Positions 1-7,119 of a stretch of DNA of 22,148 nt are shown here, piece after piece. The notes under the pieces are model-generated. The model saw only the letters and a list, made by a program, of their open reading frames with translations, was not told the DNA's origin and searched no databases. The stretch is from Anaerolineaceae bacterium UBA6073 (lineage in GTDB: Bacteria; Chloroflexota; Anaerolineae; Anaerolineales; Anaerolineaceae), in NCBI GenBank assembly GCA_002436085.1, contig DIXT01000024.1:1-22148 (forward strand), in the 5' to 3' direction. The translations under genes were made by a program, and so were the position numbers. Numbering within the stretch: position 1 is the first letter of the stretch; every line of letters begins with the position of its first letter.

Positions 1-107
1 GCGGCGAGGGTACACCCGGTAACATGTCGAACCCGGAAGTTAAGGTCGCCAGCGCTGATGGTACTTGGGGGGCAGCCCCCTGGGAGAGTAGGTCATTGCC
101 AAGAGAC
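1..107 (+). rRNA. rrf: 5S ribosomal RNA, 3' part (5' end outside window)
   Basis: The first ~107 bases match the bacterial 5S rRNA core. They contain the loop-B/C block ACCCGGTAACATGTCGAACC, then GAAGTTAAG, the GCGCTGATGGTACT stretch and the GGGAGAGTAGGTCATTGCC 3' arm. The window opens a few bases inside the gene: the 5' strand of helix I is missing, so the molecule is partial here. The exact 3' end is uncertain by a few bases. An intrinsic terminator follows about 20 bases downstream, which fits the end of an rRNA operon read on the plus strand. Confidence 0.95.
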
Positions 108-124
108 TTTTCAATTTAATCATC

Positions 125-149
125 AAACCGCTGAAAACAGCGGTTTTTT
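125..149 (+). terminator. Intrinsic terminator of the rRNA operon
   Basis: AAACCGCTG and CAGCGGTTT form a perfect 9-bp stem around an AAAA loop, and the stem runs into six T residues (144-149). It sits just after the 5S rRNA. The phosphatase gene converges from the other side and ends at 184. Confidence 0.9.
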
Positions 150-183
150 GTTCCTGTTAATCGCTCTTTTTGTTTTTCTGTTC

Positions 184-849
184 TTAGCGGGTTTTTTGGG
201 TGTTGCTCAACAGATGGCAGGTGTCATTGAGGAGAAGCAAGGAATAGTTGCCATTGACTTCGGCTCGAATCAGGTTCAGGGCGCAAGTATCCTGCCCGAT
301 GTACCAAAAATGGTCATCGGGAATGTCCATTGCCTCCATGATAATTACACGGTTGATGACGGTATGCCCAACCAAGACAATTGTTTGACCGGTATGGCGC
401 TTTGCCAGTTCTCGTAAGCTTTGCTGAGCACGGATACGCATATCCACCAACATTTCACCGCCTGGAATGCGTGTTTGCCCAGGATGGCGGATCCACAGGT
501 CTAATTCATCGGGCCAACGCCGCTTGACTTCATCAAAGGGCAAGCCGGTCCACGCACCAAAGTCGATATCGATGATCCCAGGATAAGGGGTAACGGTCAA
601 TCCGCTGTGCTTCCCGATGGTTAAAGCTGTCTGTATAGCGCGATAAACTGGGCTGGTATAAAGTGCATTAGGCTGCCATTCCGACGCAATACGCTTTGCT
701 AAAGCCTCAGCTTGGGCTTTGCCCGCCTCATTTAAAGGAACATCTGTGCGGCCGCGAAAGGTATTGGTGACATTCGAGGCTGTTTCCCCATGACGCACAA
801 GGATAAAGGTGCAGGGGGCTTCGAGATGTGGCTGATTTGTTTCTGACAT
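184..849 (-). CDS. Histidine phosphatase (phosphoglycerate mutase-like) family protein
   Basis: A 221-residue cytosolic phosphatase of the histidine phosphatase superfamily, in the size range of the cobC/gpmB/PhoE-like branch. The phosphohistidine motif LVRHGETASN (His20 as the nucleophile) and the second catalytic histidine in LVGHTVINR (His162) are present, as are the phosphate-binding arginines of FRGRTDVPL and SPVYRAIQTA. The catalytic-acid region reads IIDIDFGAWTG where most relatives have LxEIDFGxWxG, so Asp94 replaces the usual Glu. The frame stays open upstream to 903, but I chose the ATG at 849 because a purine-rich GGAGCAG lies just before it. The substrate cannot be read from sequence; alpha-ribazole phosphate, sugar phosphates and phosphoglycerate are all possible. 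It stands alone, converging on the rRNA terminator. Confidence 0.88.
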   Translation of the reverse strand: MSETNQPHLEAPCTFILVRHGETASNVTNTFRGRTDVPLNEAGKAQAEALAKRIASEWQPNALYTSPVYRAIQTALTIGKHSGLTVTPYPGIIDIDFGAWTGLPFDEVKRRWPDELDLWIRHPGQTRIPGGEMLVDMRIRAQQSLRELAKRHTGQTIVLVGHTVINRVIIMEAMDIPDDHFWYIGQDTCALNLIRAEVNGNYSLLLLNDTCHLLSNTQKTR

Positions 850-1058
850 GATAAGCTGCTCCTTTTTCCGAAACTTTGCGCTAAATCTTACCACAGCAGG
901 CAAAGTAGAAAAAACCTTTCTGGTAAAATTGGCAAAAAGGGGAACAAAAATGAGCTAAAGGTTTTTCTCTGATCTCGCCGGTCTCCAGACCGTGCGAGGA
1001 TATTGACCTTCAGGTCTCCATATATCTTCAAGTTGATGAAATGGATTAGCAGGTTGAG

Positions 1059-1090
1059 GCACATGCATGGTGATAAGACAATGCATGTGC
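1059..1090. repeat. Perfect 10-bp inverted repeat
   Basis: GCACATGCAT (1059-1068) and ATGCATGTGC (1081-1090) are exact reverse complements separated by 12 bases. No T-run follows on either strand, so it is not an obvious intrinsic terminator. Operator, RNA hairpin or remnant of a small repeat element are all possible. Confidence 0.7.
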
Positions 1091-1113
1091 TAGAAGGCAG
1101 AACCAACGCAAGC

Positions 1114-1139
1114 CTTTTCGACTTCGCTCAGTGTGACAA
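1114..1139 (-). repeat. Dispersed half-palindrome (TGTCA...GAGCGAAG family)
   Basis: Read on the minus strand this is TGTCACACTGAGCGAAGTCG and a few more bases. It is the same type of arm that starts each unit of the tandem palindrome array at 8216-8559 (TGTCACCCTGAGCGCAAGCG). It appears to be a single decayed arm. Confidence 0.55.
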
Positions 1140-1165
1140 CTCATGAAATTGGCTTCTTTTATAAC

Positions 1166-1201
1166 AAAAAAGCCTGGCGGGGTGACTCGCCAGGCTTTTT
1201 T
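1166..1201 (-). terminator. Intrinsic terminator of the amylopullulanase gene
   Basis: AAAAAGCCTGGCG and CGCCAGGCTTTTT form a stem of about 13 bp around GGGTGACT, flanked by A- and T-runs, so it could work in both directions. It begins 15 bases past the amylopullulanase stop on the minus strand. Confidence 0.88.
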
Positions 1202-1215
1202 GCTAAGACTTTATG

Positions 1216-4200
1216 CTACTTGAAAATCACCGGCATAAAGATGTGCACCTCGCCGCCGGTTTTGAATGTGGACGTGAACGGCACCTGCTGGACGTCCCCA
1301 TGCTCATCCACCAACCCGCTGGCAGTGACCGTGTAGCTCGTCTGCGGCATCAGAGGCTCGGCAGGTGTGAAGGTAACCGCCTGGAAAATCGGGTCGTAGT
1401 AACAACTACCGGCGACGGGGCCAAGCGGACCCGTGACCGCTATGCACGCCGCCGCGTTCATAGGTTGGCTCCAGATGGTGATCATAAAACTATCCAAACC
1501 GACTCCCACACTGCCGTTCGCAGGTGTGACAGAAGTGACAATCGGGTCGCGCCAGTTCAGGACGGTGTACTCATAAAGCTGCGTGCCGTCCGTGCCATAA
1601 TCCACGCTCAGGGAAAGATCGGGCAGTTCCTCATTCGCAGCACCCTTGATGACCGTTTCCCAGCTTCCGCGGGCAAATTTGAAATTCATTTGCGTGCCGT
1701 CCAGGATGTCGAAAGTCCCGGTCCACAGCGTGCTGCTGGACTGCGAGAGTGCGGTGGCCGCCGGGTTCCAATCGCCCACGGTGCCATCGGGATTGATGAA
1801 GCGAGTAAGGTAGACGGTCCCCGGCGTGTAGTCGGGTACGGTCACCTGGAAGGTCACCGCCACCAGTTTGGCTTCAACTGTCTGGCTGACGATGTTGGAG
1901 AAGTCGCCGAAATTGAAGCTGGTATCCACTGCTTTGAGCTTGTAGTAATACATCAGCCCTGTTTCAACGGATTCATCACTGTAGGTAAGCTCAGGCGCAA
2001 GAATGCGGGCAAGCTTGGTAAAGCTGACCCCGTCTGAGGAGCGGTACAGGTCGTAGGCATAGACAGCAACGTCATCAATTGCCTCGGTCCAGGACAGGGC
2101 TATGTGCGCGGCGCTCCAGTCGTCCACAGACAGAACCGGCGCCGATGGCGGGGTCACATCCATGGAGGGGATCACCGTCAAATCGCCAGCGTTATCGGGC
2201 GTGTAGGGGTCGCTCACCAGGCCGTCTTGGTAGGCATATACCCAGGAGGCAGCGCCGTCGGTGGAGTAGCGGTAGACGTAGTCATATTCCCCGACCGCTT
2301 CAGGCAGGAGCGTGCCCACATATTCATCGTTACTTCCAACCTGCCCGTTGAAGCTTGATTCAAACCAGGTCCAGGCGGGGTTGCCGCGCGGGTCGCTTTC
2401 ATTGGGGCCGTAGCCAACCTGGGCGCGCAGACCGGGCGTAGCGCCGGGTAGGTCAGTCACCCCTGAGATATAGACCTGGCCGTAAATGTTAACGGTTGGG
2501 GTGCTGCCAATGGTGTGACTGATGGTGAGCGGCCACTGCAGGTTTGCCCAGTCGATAGTATAGGCGGGCAGGGCGGTAACTTCATTGGAAGGTTCGCTGA
2601 CCAGCCCATGCGGGACATCGCGGGCGACAACGATGTAATAGACCAGCTGACCGCTGACCTGGTTGTAATCGGTGTAGCTGGTGGTGGAGGTCATGCCGCG
2701 CAGTTCGTAGCCGCCGCCGTGCAGGTAGGAGCGGTATACCAGATAATCCGTCGCGCCGGCTGAAGCCGTCCAGGTCAGGGCGACGTTGGTGCCGTTGGCG
2801 ACCGCGCTTAATTCCACCGGGTCGGGCGGAGCAATCTGTTCGTTAGTCCGCACCAGGACTGCCGCGCCGTTGGCAGGCGCGCTTACGGAGGTCAATTTGC
2901 CTTCGCTGTTAACCGTATAAACGGCGACGGAAAGCACATCCAGATAAGTCGTGCCGATCGGCAGGTAACCTGAGACGTCCAGGTCAATGCTTTGCGGGTT
3001 GTTGTTGCGATTAATCAAGACCACCGCTGAGTCTTCGCCCGGCAAATTTCGCCCATAGGCGTAAAGTTTCTGGTTGTTATCGATCAAGAGAGTGCGGTAG
3101 TCGCCAGTGCGCAGGGCGGGATGCATATTGCGTTCACCGGTTAGGTTGATATAGTAATTGGAGATTTCGTCCTGGCTTTCCTGGGTCTGCAGGTGCGTAT
3201 AGAAGGGAGTACCACTCGCGTCCAACCACGGGAAAGGCTGGCGGTTATAGGGGTCGTCTTCCCATTTCCCACCGGCATATGCCATCGGACCGACCAGGCC
3301 AACTTCATCGCCGTAGTAAATGGTTGGCGCGCCGGGCATGGTCATTTGCACCGCCACCGCGCCCTTCAGTCTGCTGATTGCGTCGCTCCAGTCGTAGTCC
3401 GGGTTCTGGTAGAGGGTTGGGTCGTTCTGGTAGGTGTTGTGGTCGAGCATAAAGAGTGCGCGGTTGGTATCATGGCTGCCGAAGAGGTTGAGCATGGCAG
3501 CCAGCGCTTCAGGGGCGTAGCGTTCCTGCAGGTTGAGGATGCGTTCGTCGAACTGGCTCATCGTAATTGGCGCCAGCTCGCCAGCGGAAGAACCGGAGTT
3601 GTGGTCGTTATCGGTAAAGGTGCTGTCGCGCCAGAGCGAGAGCACTGCCGAGCTGAACTGGTAGTTCATGACTGCGTCCCACTCACCGCCCAGCAGCCAG
3701 CTATTGGCAATGCCCCACTCCTCGCCGGTGATGTAGCCATCTGAGTTGACGTAGGTGACGGTATTGCGGAAGCCTTCCCAGTAATCGTTGCTGGGGTCGT
3801 TAATCGTGCCGGGGTCCACATCCGCGCCCACGTCCAGGCGCCAGCCGTCGGCATATTGCATATAGTAGCCGGCAACGGTGGCAAGCGCGTCGCTCTCGTA
3901 ATCCCAAATCAAAGCGCGCACTTCGGGGTTGGCTGAGTTTAGCTTGGGCAGGCTGTCGTAGCCCCACCAGGATTCGTAAGTTGCGCCGCCCGCTGTGCCG
4001 TCCGAGCCCACGCAGGGTCCTGTGCCGGCCGGTACGTCGGTGAAGTAGAACCAGGCGCGGTATGGCGAGGAATTGCTCTCACAGGCGCCGACTTCGTCAA
4101 AGTTGCTGTAGCGGTCAAAGTAAATGCTGTCGGAGGAAACGTGGTTGAATACGCCGTCCAGGATCAGGTGCATACCGCGGCTGTCCAACGCGGTGACCAG

Positions 4201-6360
4201 GGCGAAGAACTCCGCCGGTTCACCGAACATGGGGTTGATTGCCATGTAATCGCTGGTGTCGTAGCCGTGGTTGGAAGGCGATTCGAAGATCGGGTTGAGA
4301 TAAATGGTATTGACGCCCAGTTCCTGCAGATAATCCAGCTTGGAAATCAAACCGGACAGGTCGCCGCCGTAAAAGTTCTTGCTGTAGGTGCCGGCGCAGT
4401 CGCCCGTTTCTCTGGGGTCGCAGATGGGGGTGTTCCAATCCGTTGTCAGCGAGCGGTATACCGTCCCGCCCGGTTCGTCGTAGAAGAAGGTGCCGGCTGG
4501 TTTATTGTTGTCCGGGTCGCCGTCGCGGAAGCGGTCGGGGAAGACCTGGTAGACGATGGCGTCCTTAATCCAGTCGGGGGTCTGGAAGTCCGCGGCGTAG
4601 ACAGTCAGCTGATAAGAATAATCCTGACTTTCGTCGAATGGCTGCCCCCAACCCAAGGTGCGGGCGGCATCGTCTTCGTAATAGTCGGTGTCCGTGCCGT
4701 CGATGGCGATAAAGCGGTACCAGTAGACGGTCGGGTCGACGCTGGCTGGGATGGTGTATTCCCACCAGTCGTAGGTCCCATCGCTGTAGGCGACGGTCAT
4801 TGGCAGGATGGACTGTACGTTGGTGCGGTCGTTGTAGAGGCGCAGCTTGGCGGCGGTCAGGTCGCCCTGAGCGGCGCGCAAGCGCAAAGTCACGTCGGTT
4901 CCGGTGGGCACCGGTCCGCCAGGAGTGCGGTAGAATGTGTCGCGGCTGTTATGTCCTAAATACTCCCACCAGACTTCGTTGTCATGCCCGGGCAGAGGGG
5001 GTTCGCTGGCTGGGGGCGGGAAGGCGCCAACCCGACCGCTGCGGTAATCCAGCAGGAAGGGTACGACATCCCCATCCGTAAGCGTCGTGAAGGGAATGCT
5101 GTCCGCGTTTACCGAGCGGTTGTCCAGGCCGATTGCGTCCCACGAGCCGGTGGTGACAACTTTGTACTCATAGTTGCCGGCAGCGGCGATGGGCGCGTCC
5201 AGGCGGTACAGGTCATGCCCCAAGGCTATCATGGCTGTTTCCGGATTGGCATTGTCCCAACCCTGGAAGCTGCCAACGGCGGTGAAGCTGCTGCTGGAAT
5301 CCCAGGCATGCAGGATGTTAACCACCGGCAGCATGTCCAAGCCGGCATCCGCGCTGTGGTCGTTGGTGTCAAAGCTCAGCTTGACCACCTGGTCTGCTGC
5401 CGTGGTATTGAGCCAGGAATTGGAGGAAGGATACGTGACGTCCCAGGTACAGTTGGTCACTTTCCATTCAGAGCGGCCGGCATCAGGAATGGTGATATCC
5501 GCCGTGAAGACGCCGTCGCCGCCCAGCAGGTCACCATTTGTACCGTCATCATACAAGGGGTTACTGTTTGCGCTCCAGCCATTAAAATCGCCAGCCGCGC
5601 ACCAGGTGCCGGCGCCGCTGGCAGCAGGTTCGATGAGCATCCGGCCGGTGTAGCTATCGAGCAGGAAGACCACCTGTTCGTCGGCTGTCGTGGTGGTGAA
5701 GCCAATAATGGCCGCGTCGACAGAGCGTCCGTCCGCGCCAAAAGCGTTCCAGGAGCCGGTTGCGACCACTTTGCCGATGTAACTGCCTGCGCTCGGGACG
5801 GTGTAAACCAGGCGGTAATAGCCCTTACCCATATCCGTCATGAGCGTGGTGGGGTCGGCGTTATTCCAGCCCTGGAAGTCACCGACCGCCGTGAAACTGG
5901 TCGGGAGGGTATCGCCAGAGGTGTTGACGATGTTGACCGTGGGCAGCAGGGGCTTACCCGCATTTGCGCTGTAATCGTTGGTGTCGAGCGTGAATATCAC
6001 CAACTGGTTGGCGGCGCTGGTAATAAACCAGGAATTGGCGGCTGGATGCACATTGCCCCAATTGCCGCATTCCACCGCCTTCCATTCGTAGGTGGCAGGA
6101 GAGGCAATTGTGAGCGCGAGTGAGTAGACGCCGTCCCCGGCAAGCTGGTCGCCGTGGGTGCCGTTATCGTACATCGGGTCGGAGGCATTGTTCCAGCCAT
6201 TCATAGCCCCCGCGAGGCACCAACTAGTCTCCGCCAGGGTGGCGGCTATGGGTGGTGAGCTTAGCGTTGAAGGCGAGATGTTCTGAGCCAGCGAGGCTGC
6301 CGGGGTGAGTAGAAGTGCAAGTGCCAGAGATATAGCAAGCGCTAAACGAATCGTTTTCAT
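1216..6360 (-). CDS. Secreted multidomain amylopullulanase (GH13)
   Basis: A 1714-residue exported starch-degrading enzyme, predicted to cut alpha-1,4 and probably alpha-1,6 links in starch or pullulan outside the cell. Residues 1-25 are a signal peptide. Residues 46-242 and 252-443 are a duplicated pair of X25-like starch-binding modules, and 463-565 a CBM34-like N-domain. The GH13 barrel (597-1060) has all four regions: DGVFNH (735-740), GWRLDVGAD with nucleophile Asp843, YITGEEWG with acid/base Glu880, and FGSHDTN with Asp964. A beta domain (1080-1172) follows, then FN3 (1178-1265), an amylopullulanase-type middle domain (1270-1398), FN3 (1403-1495), a CBM20-like domain (1499-1602), an SbsA-type Ig domain (1606-1700) and the tail FMPVIFK. 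The order of modules resembles Thermoanaerobacter-type amylopullulanases, but without SLH repeats. An AAAGGGA ribosome-binding site precedes the ATG. Dual specificity is inferred from architecture; a plain alpha-amylase or neopullulanase is the alternative. Confidence 0.9.
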   Translation of the reverse strand: MKTIRLALAISLALALLLTPAASLAQNISPSTLSSPPIAATLAETSWCLAGAMNGWNNASDPMYDNGTHGDQLAGDGVYSLALTIASPATYEWKAVECGNWGNVHPAANSWFITSAANQLVIFTLDTNDYSANAGKPLLPTVNIVNTSGDTLPTSFTAVGDFQGWNNADPTTLMTDMGKGYYRLVYTVPSAGSYIGKVVATGSWNAFGADGRSVDAAIIGFTTTTADEQVVFLLDSYTGRMLIEPAASGAGTWCAAGDFNGWSANSNPLYDDGTNGDLLGGDGVFTADITIPDAGRSEWKVTNCTWDVTYPSSNSWLNTTAADQVVKLSFDTNDHSADAGLDMLPVVNILHAWDSSSSFTAVGSFQGWDNANPETAMIALGHDLYRLDAPIAAAGNYEYKVVTTGSWDAIGLDNRSVNADSIPFTTLTDGDVVPFLLDYRSGRVGAFPPPASEPPLPGHDNEVWWEYLGHNSRDTFYRTPGGPVPTGTDVTLRLRAAQGDLTAAKLRLYNDRTNVQSILPMTVAYSDGTYDWWEYTIPASVDPTVYWYRFIAIDGTDTDYYEDDAARTLGWGQPFDESQDYSYQLTVYAADFQTPDWIKDAIVYQVFPDRFRDGDPDNNKPAGTFFYDEPGGTVYRSLTTDWNTPICDPRETGDCAGTYSKNFYGGDLSGLISKLDYLQELGVNTIYLNPIFESPSNHGYDTSDYMAINPMFGEPAEFFALVTALDSRGMHLILDGVFNHVSSDSIYFDRYSNFDEVGACESNSSPYRAWFYFTDVPAGTGPCVGSDGTAGGATYESWWGYDSLPKLNSANPEVRALIWDYESDALATVAGYYMQYADGWRLDVGADVDPGTINDPSNDYWEGFRNTVTYVNSDGYITGEEWGIANSWLLGGEWDAVMNYQFSSAVLSLWRDSTFTDNDHNSGSSAGELAPITMSQFDERILNLQERYAPEALAAMLNLFGSHDTNRALFMLDHNTYQNDPTLYQNPDYDWSDAISRLKGAVAVQMTMPGAPTIYYGDEVGLVGPMAYAGGKWEDDPYNRQPFPWLDASGTPFYTHLQTQESQDEISNYYINLTGERNMHPALRTGDYRTLLIDNNQKLYAYGRNLPGEDSAVVLINRNNNPQSIDLDVSGYLPIGTTYLDVLSVAVYTVNSEGKLTSVSAPANGAAVLVRTNEQIAPPDPVELSAVANGTNVALTWTASAGATDYLVYRSYLHGGGYELRGMTSTTSYTDYNQVSGQLVYYIVVARDVPHGLVSEPSNEVTALPAYTIDWANLQWPLTISHTIGSTPTVNIYGQVYISGVTDLPGATPGLRAQVGYGPNESDPRGNPAWTWFESSFNGQVGSNDEYVGTLLPEAVGEYDYVYRYSTDGAASWVYAYQDGLVSDPYTPDNAGDLTVIPSMDVTPPSAPVLSVDDWSAAHIALSWTEAIDDVAVYAYDLYRSSDGVSFTKLARILAPELTYSDESVETGLMYYYKLKAVDTSFNFGDFSNIVSQTVEAKLVAVTFQVTVPDYTPGTVYLTRFINPDGTVGDWNPAATALSQSSSTLWTGTFDILDGTQMNFKFARGSWETVIKGAANEELPDLSLSVDYGTDGTQLYEYTVLNWRDPIVTSVTPANGSVGVGLDSFMITIWSQPMNAAACIAVTGPLGPVAGSCYYDPIFQAVTFTPAEPLMPQTSYTVTASGLVDEHGDVQQVPFTSTFKTGGEVHIFMPVIFK
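5032..6225 (-). repeat. Tandem duplication encoding two pairs of X25-like modules
   Basis: Inside the amylopullulanase gene, the segment for residues 46-242 (6225-5635) is repeated for residues 252-443 (5607-5032). Paired landmarks include CLAGAMNGW against CAAGDFNGW, DGTHGDQLAGDGV-type against DGTNGDLLGGDGVF, SFTAVGDFQGWNNADP against SFTAVGSFQGWDNANP, and VVATGSWNAFG against VVTTGSWDAIG. The copies are diverged, so this is an old duplication rather than a recent slip. Confidence 0.85.
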
Positions 6361-6776
6361 GTTTCCCTTTCTTGAGTTAATGGTGAATAATGATAATTAT
6401 AGTGGATACGTAAACAGAATATCAGACAATTTGGCGTGGATCAGGAGGGGTGCCAAAGACAAACCTGTGCTATTAGTCGCTCGCCACCCTGAGCAAAGTG
6501 GAATGCTCCCGGCTTTGCTATTGGCAATAAGGCTTATCACTTCGAGCTGTATCCTTCGGGCTATGAGAATAACCTGGAAGTGATCTTTCGTGGCCGCGTC
6601 AGCACCCATCCATAAACCCGCTATTTCTACACAGCAATTGTCCGGTCCGGCAGCGTGGGGTAAAATATGTTTGGCGACGGTTCATAGTATTACGGCAATA
6701 CTGCCGGCAACATCTTGATTTTCTTCACCATCACCATCCTGAAGCAAAACCGCCGCTTTAAACTTGAGGAGCGCCT
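6361..6776. other. Divergent intergenic region with a possible decayed coding remnant
   Basis: This 416-base gap separates the amylopullulanase (minus) from the PII-like gene (plus), so both promoters should lie here. Near 6484 is a short CACCCTGAGC match to the palindromic repeat family. From 6493 to about 6726 the plus frame reads like protein (for example KAYHFELYPSGYENNLEVIF and TRYFYTAIVRSGSVG) but is broken by three in-frame stops, at 6613 and two further on. I do not recognise it. It may be a relic gene or chance. Confidence 0.35.
6396..6401 (-). promoter_or_regulatory. Candidate -10 box for the amylopullulanase gene
   Basis: A perfect TATAAT lies on the minus strand 35 bases ahead of the ATG at 6360. 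No good -35 box is seen at 16-18 bases spacing, so the call rests on the -10 and its position. Confidence 0.35.
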
Positions 6777-7118
6777 ATGTTCAACATCTTATTTGTGCTG
6801 GATGACCCCGAAAAGCTGCCGGAAATCCTGGAAGCCTGGGAAAAGGCAGGCATCGGCGGCGTGACCATTCTGGAGAGCACCGGCATGCACCGCGTCCAGC
6901 GCCGCTTCTTCCCGATGCGCTACCTGCCGGTTGTCTACGAGCAGGAAGAGAGTCACCTGACCCTGATGGCAATCGTTGACGATGAGCAGTTAATCCAAGC
7001 CTGCCTGCAGGCTACTGAAGCGGTAATCGGCAATCTGGAAGAGCCTAACACAGGGATTTTTGCCGCCTGGCCGCTGGCAGTCGTAAGGGGCATCCCTAAG
7101 AAGGGAGCAAGACCCTGA
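6777..7118 (+). CDS. PII-like regulatory protein
   Basis: A 113-residue protein with the ferredoxin-like fold of the nitrogen regulator PII superfamily. The N-terminal unit FNILFVLDDPEKLPEILEAW then AGIGGVTILESTG (residues 2-36) aligns with the first beta-alpha-beta of GlnB/GlnK. The C-terminal part, GNLEEPNTGIFAAWPLAVVR (85-104), occupies the place of the GlnB segment TGKIGDGKIFV...VIRIRTGEE. The T-loop is short and the uridylylated tyrosine region of classical GlnB is not recognisable, so it is a PII-like protein, not GlnB. Such proteins are usually trimeric nucleotide sensors that bind a neighbouring membrane protein. The exchanger starts one base after its stop, suggesting the two work together. 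A GAGGAG ribosome-binding site lies before the ATG. The ligand is unknown. Confidence 0.8.
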   Translation: MFNILFVLDDPEKLPEILEAWEKAGIGGVTILESTGMHRVQRRFFPMRYLPVVYEQEESHLTLMAIVDDEQLIQACLQATEAVIGNLEEPNTGIFAAWPLAVVRGIPKKGARP

Positions 7119-7119
7119 T

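Larger units (their letters stand above)
850..1165. other. Intergenic region with small palindromes, no gene seen
   Basis: This 316-base stretch between the phosphatase start and the amylopullulanase terminator has no convincing coding frame. It holds several small dyads: GGTCTCCAGACC near 980, a GACCT/AGGTC dyad near 1010, and a perfect 10-bp inverted repeat at 1059-1090. Near 1114-1139 there is a copy of the half-palindrome TTCGACTTCGCTCAGTGTGA, which belongs to the same repeat family as the array at 8216-8559. The phosphatase promoter should lie here, but I could not identify one convincingly. Confidence 0.5.

Noticed and set aside
58..417. 119-residue plus frame beginning in the 5S rRNA
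   Set aside because: It reads through the rRNA and its terminator and then antisense to the phosphatase.
1213..2037. 274-residue plus-strand open frame opposite the amylopullulanase C-terminus
   Set aside because: Low-complexity Arg/His/Gly-rich translation with no domain; antisense shadow.
4984..6123. 379-residue plus-strand open frame opposite the amylopullulanase
   Set aside because: It mirrors the codons of the GH13 protein's duplicated modules, has no recognisable domain and no ribosome-binding site; it is a shadow frame in GC-rich DNA.
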